Assembly (NCBI GenBank): GCA_030849075.1
Contig: JASAOO010003396.1
Span: 1 to 53,564 of the forward strand
Length of the DNA stretch: 53,564 nucleotides
From: Zelonia costaricensis
Lineage: Eukaryota; Euglenozoa; Kinetoplastea; Trypanosomatida; Trypanosomatidae
Direction of reading: 5' to 3'
The notes beneath the pieces were generated by a model. It was not told where the DNA came from. It was given only the letters and a program-made list of their open reading frames with translations, and did no database searches. Shown here piece after piece: positions 50,101 to 53,564 of this stretch. How positions within the stretch are numbered: position 1 is the first letter of the stretch; the number at the start of each line of letters is the position of its first letter. A program made the translations under genes and the position numbers.

Positions 50101-51262
50101 GCCAGCGACGGTGTCGCAGCTACTCCAGCAGGCCGCGCCGCCGCAGTGGCGGGTGCGGGCGAGCGAGGTTGCCGTGCGCAGCGCGTCGGAGGCGCTGCGG
50201 GTTCTGCAGCTCGGCCTGCACCGCCGCCGCACCGCCGCGGTCCAGCGCAGCGCCACGTCGAGTCGGAGCCACCTCTACGTGCGCTTCCGCGTCGAGGTGC
50301 AGCGGCCTGTGATGCCCGGCAAGGCCTCCTGCACCGCCGCCGCGGCCGTGCACGCGCTGGAGCGGGGAGAAGCGGCGCCGCCTGCGTCGGGGGAGGGGCT
50401 CGAGCAGCCGAAGGGCTACGGCTTTCTGCGTGCGGCGCTCGCCGCCTCCAGCGCCGACGCGGAGGCCAACATCGGGACAGCGGCAGCACCGTCGCTGGTG
50501 CCGCCAACGTGCATTGCGGAGTTGCTCTTCGCCGACTTCGCCGGCAGCGAGCGCGTAGAGCTGGGCGGCCACGCCGGCGAGGCGCTGAGGGAGGCGCAGG
50601 GCATCCACGCGAGCCTCAGCGCCGTAGCGGATGTGCTGACGGCCCTCGCGCGAGCCAACCCGCGGCGTCAAGAGCAGCGTCAGCAGCAGCAGCAGACACC
50701 GCCAGAGCCGGCGGCGCGGCAGCGCACGGCGACTCTAGTGGCGCACTGGGGTGCGGCCACGACGCGCCCCGGCATCACCCTCGCGCGCGGCCCGCCGGTG
50801 TTCCTGCAGCCGCGGCTCGCGCCAGCCGGGTCGCGTAGCCGCGCAGAGGGCGACGGGGCCGTGACGCTGCGCCGGCGCGTGCTGACGTTGATGGACACGC
50901 ACGTGGCGGCGGACGCGGCGGTGCAGTGGTGGCGGCAGTGGCGCAGCGCCGCACCGTACGTGCCGTTCCGCGCATGCAAGACGACGCAGCTGCTGCAGTC
51001 GACGCTCGGGGCGCCGTGCAAGACGCTTGTGCTGGCGTGCGTGCGGCCGTGCAGCGTGACAGAGGTGGTGCTGCCGGCGAGTCCGCACGACCGCGCTGGC
51101 GGCCCGCGGCTGCGTGCCACCGCCACGGCCGTCTTCGCGCACCAGGCACCCGCCATGCTGTCCGAGACCCACGCCACCCTCGACCTCGCGGCCCGCCTCC
51201 ACGACGCCGCGCAGGGCGACGGCACCGACGACGAGAAGGCCGCCGCGCGCCGCCGCCAGTGA
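47144..51262 (+). CDS. Divergent kinesin with C-terminal motor domain
   Basis: A 1372-residue kinesin-like protein. The N-terminal 400 residues are largely low complexity. A helical, coiled-coil-like region follows (about 420-605). The motor starts near residue 612 (CLRVVAQLRP), with P-loop GAVGSGKTHT at 735-744 (usual GQTGSGKTYT), YEVYDDHVYDLL near 925, switch I SATSSRSH at 1036-1043 (usual N-x-x-S-S-R-S-H, the Asn being Ser), switch II DFAGSER at 1131-1137 (usual DLAGSE) and PFRACKTTQLLQSTLG with KTLVLACV near 1275-1300. The motor is about twice the usual 340 residues because of low-complexity inserts after the P-loop and between the switches. Motor at the C-terminus behind a coiled coil resembles kinesin-14, but the divergence prevents assignment. 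ATP sites look intact; the track is microtubules. The start is the first ATG; the GTG three bases upstream is ignored. Confidence 0.88.
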   Translation: MRSASCNTARSGRERHKRTHVVVRSPSSSSPRHSPPEPEAIAVDHGDITVADTRSGDRFHLTVTLQAPGHALTTVTHRALQRTVRGLLQRRAPAAGSASASSVQLTIDGVVLSESGTVTVPNGAVVEVHRTAHGRRSLSSAVAPSEREVSIRSPPHDTTRTGPRRAAPQRNKSASPPHTVATANARAAIATKRLASPCSPAAAAAAASPPTRRLPLRRAADTRSVSRRLPTSPGSDAAAHVHPSATSTAHTSKGLRRGPAGKDASSTATSPHDFEVMKPQAAFAASHSPTATGSSRGGGAHTTSTGTSNTCAGHRSVSPIQHTASVRSANDAQPPPRQEQPLRPASSSRHGSFSDDAHEGTRDRTPTESYSADTTALSSGDSTTGPGDGAAAPRATPDMPSPPAHASPTPRLPRAEHAALQTAEQTVTTAAHEAQRLPLTSQEVYAAQRSAIAAAAAAEQRRVLTRLQHHCRALEEEKRALLTTRLAALKAQESAVRLRTLRAAQEAAATAEADDVRVRLGEHRDALLSRWLRVLHAHARAHYAMPTPLLRELEDEGDGLTLHCLSSIAAHHTQRARLQALRQQRVLQETAVARLRWEAHVRRCTAEEGRGCLRVVAQLRPPSRRAWLPASVVASGAVAEMDGGYAVRVVPAATAAASMREVELVDPPRNVRRRYTVWAAYDAAAAPSPTRGAATAPPPSPPLPPLPQQLFKEQLQPLLAHMCRTGQHVAVLAFGAVGSGKTHTLLGPRAIALPPASASTTPAGKPRTAAVSPPAPATGARLDARSSSSSSSDLDTYDSAGDSGGVNGDNDVTPPTGITRAGPQEPLGITRCLDPADAAVEAAVMQSVAAAEAAVRQRHVDARDACEEREWRTQAGITTEDGLLPRAVAWLTAHLRDAAPRGAVGTADTAVVESLRMSMYEVYDDHVYDLLPTPPPAGAKGSSDDGKPAWAARPRWNPGWLPGPHVKNSNPEQLTELQLELAPASTPATVSQLLQQAAPPQWRVRASEVAVRSASEALRVLQLGLHRRRTAAVQRSATSSRSHLYVRFRVEVQRPVMPGKASCTAAAAVHALERGEAAPPASGEGLEQPKGYGFLRAALAASSADAEANIGTAAAPSLVPPTCIAELLFADFAGSERVELGGHAGEALREAQGIHASLSAVADVLTALARANPRRQEQRQQQQQTPPEPAARQRTATLVAHWGAATTRPGITLARGPPVFLQPRLAPAGSRSRAEGDGAVTLRRRVLTLMDTHVAADAAVQWWRQWRSAAPYVPFRACKTTQLLQSTLGAPCKTLVLACVRPCSVTEVVLPASPHDRAGGPRLRATATAVFAHQAPAMLSETHATLDLAARLHDAAQGDGTDDEKAAARRRQ

Positions 51263-52213
51263 CGCACACGAGCACACATGAACACACACACACAGACATA
51301 CCCGCCACACCGGCGCAGCCACAAGGCAGAAGCAATGCACCGGAAAACGAAGAAGGGGCGCCCGCGAGGGCAACGCGCCCGAGCGGCCGGTGCGCCGGTC
51401 CGCCCCCCACCCCCCGCCACCTCCGCGCCCCCCAACGCCCCCCCTCCGTCGGTTCGTTCGTGTCCGCTTTGCGCGCGCGCCCAGGCCCCGCGCCGGCTCC
51501 TTCGCGGGCCTCGTTGGCCGGCCCAGCCCGGGGCTGCCGGGGGGCACCCGGTGGGCCGCGCCGCACGGCCTGCGTGGCGCCGAGGCCAGCGGCCGTGCCG
51601 CGTCGTGTGCCGGGGTAGTGCGGCCCGGGTGATGGTGGCGGTGATGATGGCGGTGGGGGTGAGGGTGCGCGGGGGTTTGGGTCCGGTGTTTCGGGCATTG
51701 TTTGGGGGTGGGGGGCATTCGTGTGCGGCGGCGGTGGCCGGCCGGCGGGCTCGGGGTGGTCACTTTGTTTTTGGGCTTCTTGCGTGTATCGACGTGGCCA
51801 GCCAACGTGGGGGGGGGGGGCACACCGCTCCCGTCTGTACACTGAAGGTCGGGGAGGGGGGCAGGGGGTCGNACACTGAAGGTCGGGGAGGGGGGCAGGG
51901 GGTCGAAGTGTTAGAGGGGGTAGATACGAAGGCGAGACACACACACGCATACACACACACACACACAAACACACGCACATCAACGCCCGCGCGATCACGC
52001 GTGAGGACACCAGAGCCCAGAAGAAACGAGAGATGGAAGAGGGAGGGGGGGGGGGAGACGATGACCATATACACCAAAGGGAAGCGCGGCCGCCAATGAC
52101 GGACAGAGTCAATCCACACAGGAGAAGCGCGCCGACACGCATCGACACAACACACAAGCACGTCAAGACGCGCACACACGCCAACACAGAGCAACACCCG
52201 CACTTCGCGGTCA
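51263..52213. other. Convergent strand-switch region (presumed transcription termination zone)
   Basis: The kinesin gene (plus) and the ArfGAP gene (minus) end toward each other across about 950 bases. The first part of the plus strand is C-rich (51395-51445), the middle is GC-rich without skew, and from about 51600 it turns G-rich (51600-51720, 51810-51900) and then purine-rich (52018-52060). The latter is a pyrimidine tract on the minus strand. Such junctions in trypanosomatids are where RNA polymerase II stops; base J and tRNA genes often mark them. No tRNA is visible. An assembly gap lies at 51872. Confidence 0.75.
51839..51905. repeat. Two identical 33-bp copies flanking a single N
   Basis: Positions 51839-51871 and 51873-51905 are identical (ACACTGAAGG…GGGGGTCG) and are separated only by the N at 51872. 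This is what two overlapping contig ends look like when joined without merging, so it is probably an assembly artefact and not a biological duplication. Confidence 0.85.
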
Positions 52214-53564
52214 CTACAAGTCGTCCAAGAAGTTCTTCACTGCCTCGCCCCACCCCCCGGTCGCCTGCGCGGCGCTCTGCTGCAGGTTGCGCGCCGCCTC
52301 CGTCATCTGCCACAGCGCATCGGACGCGCCGCTCGAGAGGCCCGCACCACCACCACCACCGCCGCCGCCGTTGCCGTACGTCATCTCCGGCACGTAGGCC
52401 TGATTGCCCACGCCGCGGAAGTCCGGGCCGGCGCGCGGCGCCGTCGAGGCCGGCGTGAGGGACACGACCGATGCCGTGGCCGCCGGCTTCGCCGCGACCG
52501 CCGCCCGCGACGCGCTCGCCGCGCCGACGCCACCGGTGGCGCCGCCAAAGCGCCCGGCCTCCATCATGATCGGCGACGCCGACGACGCCGGCGCGTTCGA
52601 CTCGTCGAAGAGGTCGCCTGTCACGTTCTCCGCAGCCTTGCCGATGAAGCCGGTCTGCCGCGGCGGCTCGGGCGTGGGCGGGGCCTGCGGCTCGTCGGCG
52701 CTGCGACCCTTCATGTTGCTCGGGTCCACCGCCCGGGCGGCGGCGGCGGCGAGGTCGGCCTGCCGGCGCCGCTCCATCTCCTCCTCGGCGGCCTTGCGCT
52801 GCTCCGCCTCGCGGTCGTAGAGCAGCTCCTCCGGCACCGGCTGCGTCGACTCCGCAATCTCGCCCTCCACCCGCGCGATGCCGCCGAAGCCCTTCTTCTT
52901 GCCCTTGCCGAGGCCCATGCCCGTACCGGCAGCGGCCCCCATTCCGACGCCACCACCACCGCCCAGCTTCTTCGCCGCGCCCAGCCCCGTCGCGCGCGAC
53001 GAGATCGCAACGATCGGCGCCGTCGTCACCGGGCTGCTCGCACTCGTCGGGTCGGGGCTCACGCTCGAGGGCGACACCGACGACGCCGCCGCGGCCGCCG
53101 CGCCGAAGCTCGTCGGCGACGCCCCGTTGGCGGACTGCGGGGAGCCGGGCGCCGGCTCGGGCGACTGCGGCAACGGCATCACGAGCGGCAGCTGCCCGCT
53201 CTGCGTGAAGTCGTTGACGGCCTTGTCGATGATGCGCTTGTACAGCGCGGCGGTTGGGGAGGTATAGAAGGACTTGGGGTCCATGTTGCCGTGCTGCTTC
53301 AGGAACTGCTTTGCCTTGCCGTTCCCACCAAGGGCGACGCGGAGCGCCTCCAGCGGGCGCCAGCTGTCAAGCTCCGCCGACTTCATGAAGGTGATGTGCA
53401 CGCCCATGCCGCGGTGGCGGCCGCAGCAGTCCATGCAGAGGAAGATGCCGTACGTCACGCTGCACCAGCTCGGGTTCTTCTGCGGGCAGTCGAAGCAGAT
53501 GCGGTTGTCCGGCAGCTGCCGCATCGACGCGACCAGCTCCTTCGCCTCCTCCGCTGTCTGCGGC
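52214..53564 (-). CDS. ArfGAP-domain protein (5' end outside the window)
   Basis: The minus-strand frame runs from the window end to TAG at 52216-52214, about 449 residues, and is incomplete at its N-terminus: residues [13 protein letters not shown] precede the first visible Met (53524-53522) in frame. The zinc finger follows at once: CFDC, then [24 protein letters not shown], giving the C-x2-C-x16-C-x2-C signature and the catalytic Arg of Arf GTPase-activating proteins (C-C-G-R-H-R). These stimulate GTP hydrolysis by Arf and control vesicle coats. The finger and adjoining helices fill about 120 residues; the remainder is Ala/Gly/Pro/Ser-rich with a charged stretch near 225-250 ([19 protein letters not shown]). 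A short C-terminal helix ([12 protein letters not shown]) resembles the tails of Gcs1/ArfGAP1-type proteins. It is the only minus-strand gene, the last of a converging transcription unit. Confidence 0.93.
   Translation of the reverse strand, partial: PQTAEEAKELVASMRQLPDNRICFDCPQKNPSWCSVTYGIFLCMDCCGRHRGMGVHITFMKSAELDSWRPLEALRVALGGNGKAKQFLKQHGNMDPKSFYTSPTAALYKRIIDKAVNDFTQSGQLPLVMPLPQSPEPAPGSPQSANGASPTSFGAAAAAASSVSPSSVSPDPTSASSPVTTAPIVAISSRATGLGAAKKLGGGGGVGMGAAAGTGMGLGKGKKKGFGGIARVEGEIAESTQPVPEELLYDREAEQRKAAEEEMERRRQADLAAAAARAVDPSNMKGRSADEPQAPPTPEPPRQTGFIGKAAENVTGDLFDESNAPASSASPIMMEAGRFGGATGGVGAASASRAAVAAKPAATASVVSLTPASTAPRAGPDFRGVGNQAYVPEMTYGNGGGGGGGGAGLSSGASDALWQMTEAARNLQQSAAQATGGWGEAVKNFLDDL

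Noticed and set aside
51263..52213. tRNA or other RNA polymerase III gene at the strand switch
   Set aside because: Expected from other trypanosomatids, but I found no GGTTCGAATCC-type box B or cloverleaf on either strand, here or elsewhere in the window.

Overview
The window reads as nuclear DNA of a kinetoplastid, most likely a Leishmaniinae trypanosomatid (Leishmania or a close relative such as Crithidia or Leptomonas). The evidence is intron-less protein genes, nearly all on one strand; strong G/C at third codon positions inside genes; and long C/T-rich gaps between genes full of CA and GT runs. Upstream of almost every start there is a pyrimidine tract followed by the first AG, the signature of spliced-leader trans-splicing. 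No individual promoters are visible, as expected for polycistronic transcription. The species assignment is an inference.

Layout: positions 1-51262 look like one plus-strand polycistronic unit. In order it holds the tail of an unidentified gene (2-43), ribosomal protein eS12 (1118-1543), a 1885-residue protein with a propeller-like region (4596-10253), a small membrane protein (11615-12559), a mitochondrial calcium uniporter (MCU) family protein (13258-14244), a GNAT-fold protein (14872-15708), two unrecognised proteins (16695-18128 and 19047-19970), an importin-7/8-like karyopherin (20745-24818), a DHHC-type protein with an altered catalytic motif (25745 to about 27905), a U-box protein (29209-31380), a luminal L-type lectin (33118-34530), a PA2G4/EBP1-like M24-fold protein (35653-37401), a PSP1-domain protein (39396-42929) and a large divergent kinesin with a C-terminal motor (47144-51262). 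An ArfGAP gene on the minus strand (52214 to the window end, 5' end outside) faces it, so 51263-52213 is a convergent strand-switch region and a presumed transcription termination zone.

The genes do not form a pathway; in trypanosomatids co-transcription says little about shared function. Loose themes are translation and nuclear transport (eS12, importin, PA2G4-like), the secretory pathway (lectin, ArfGAP, DHHC-like) and mitochondria (MCU paralogue).

The most interesting points are: a DHHC protein reading NMHS in place of DHHC, so the catalytic Cys is Ser; an MCU paralogue with Asn in place of the filter Asp (W-N-L-V-E-P); a recurring pyrimidine tract, AG-free CA repeat, first AG layout before starts, with UG runs favoured after stops; a lectin without a C-terminal membrane anchor but with fifteen TQPP(P/Q) repeats; and a strand-skew reversal at the convergent junction. 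Two single N bases (27731 and 51872) look like collapsed assembly gaps: one disrupts the C-terminus of the DHHC-like gene, the other sits between two identical 33-bp copies. No tRNA, rRNA, transposon or CRISPR array could be supported.
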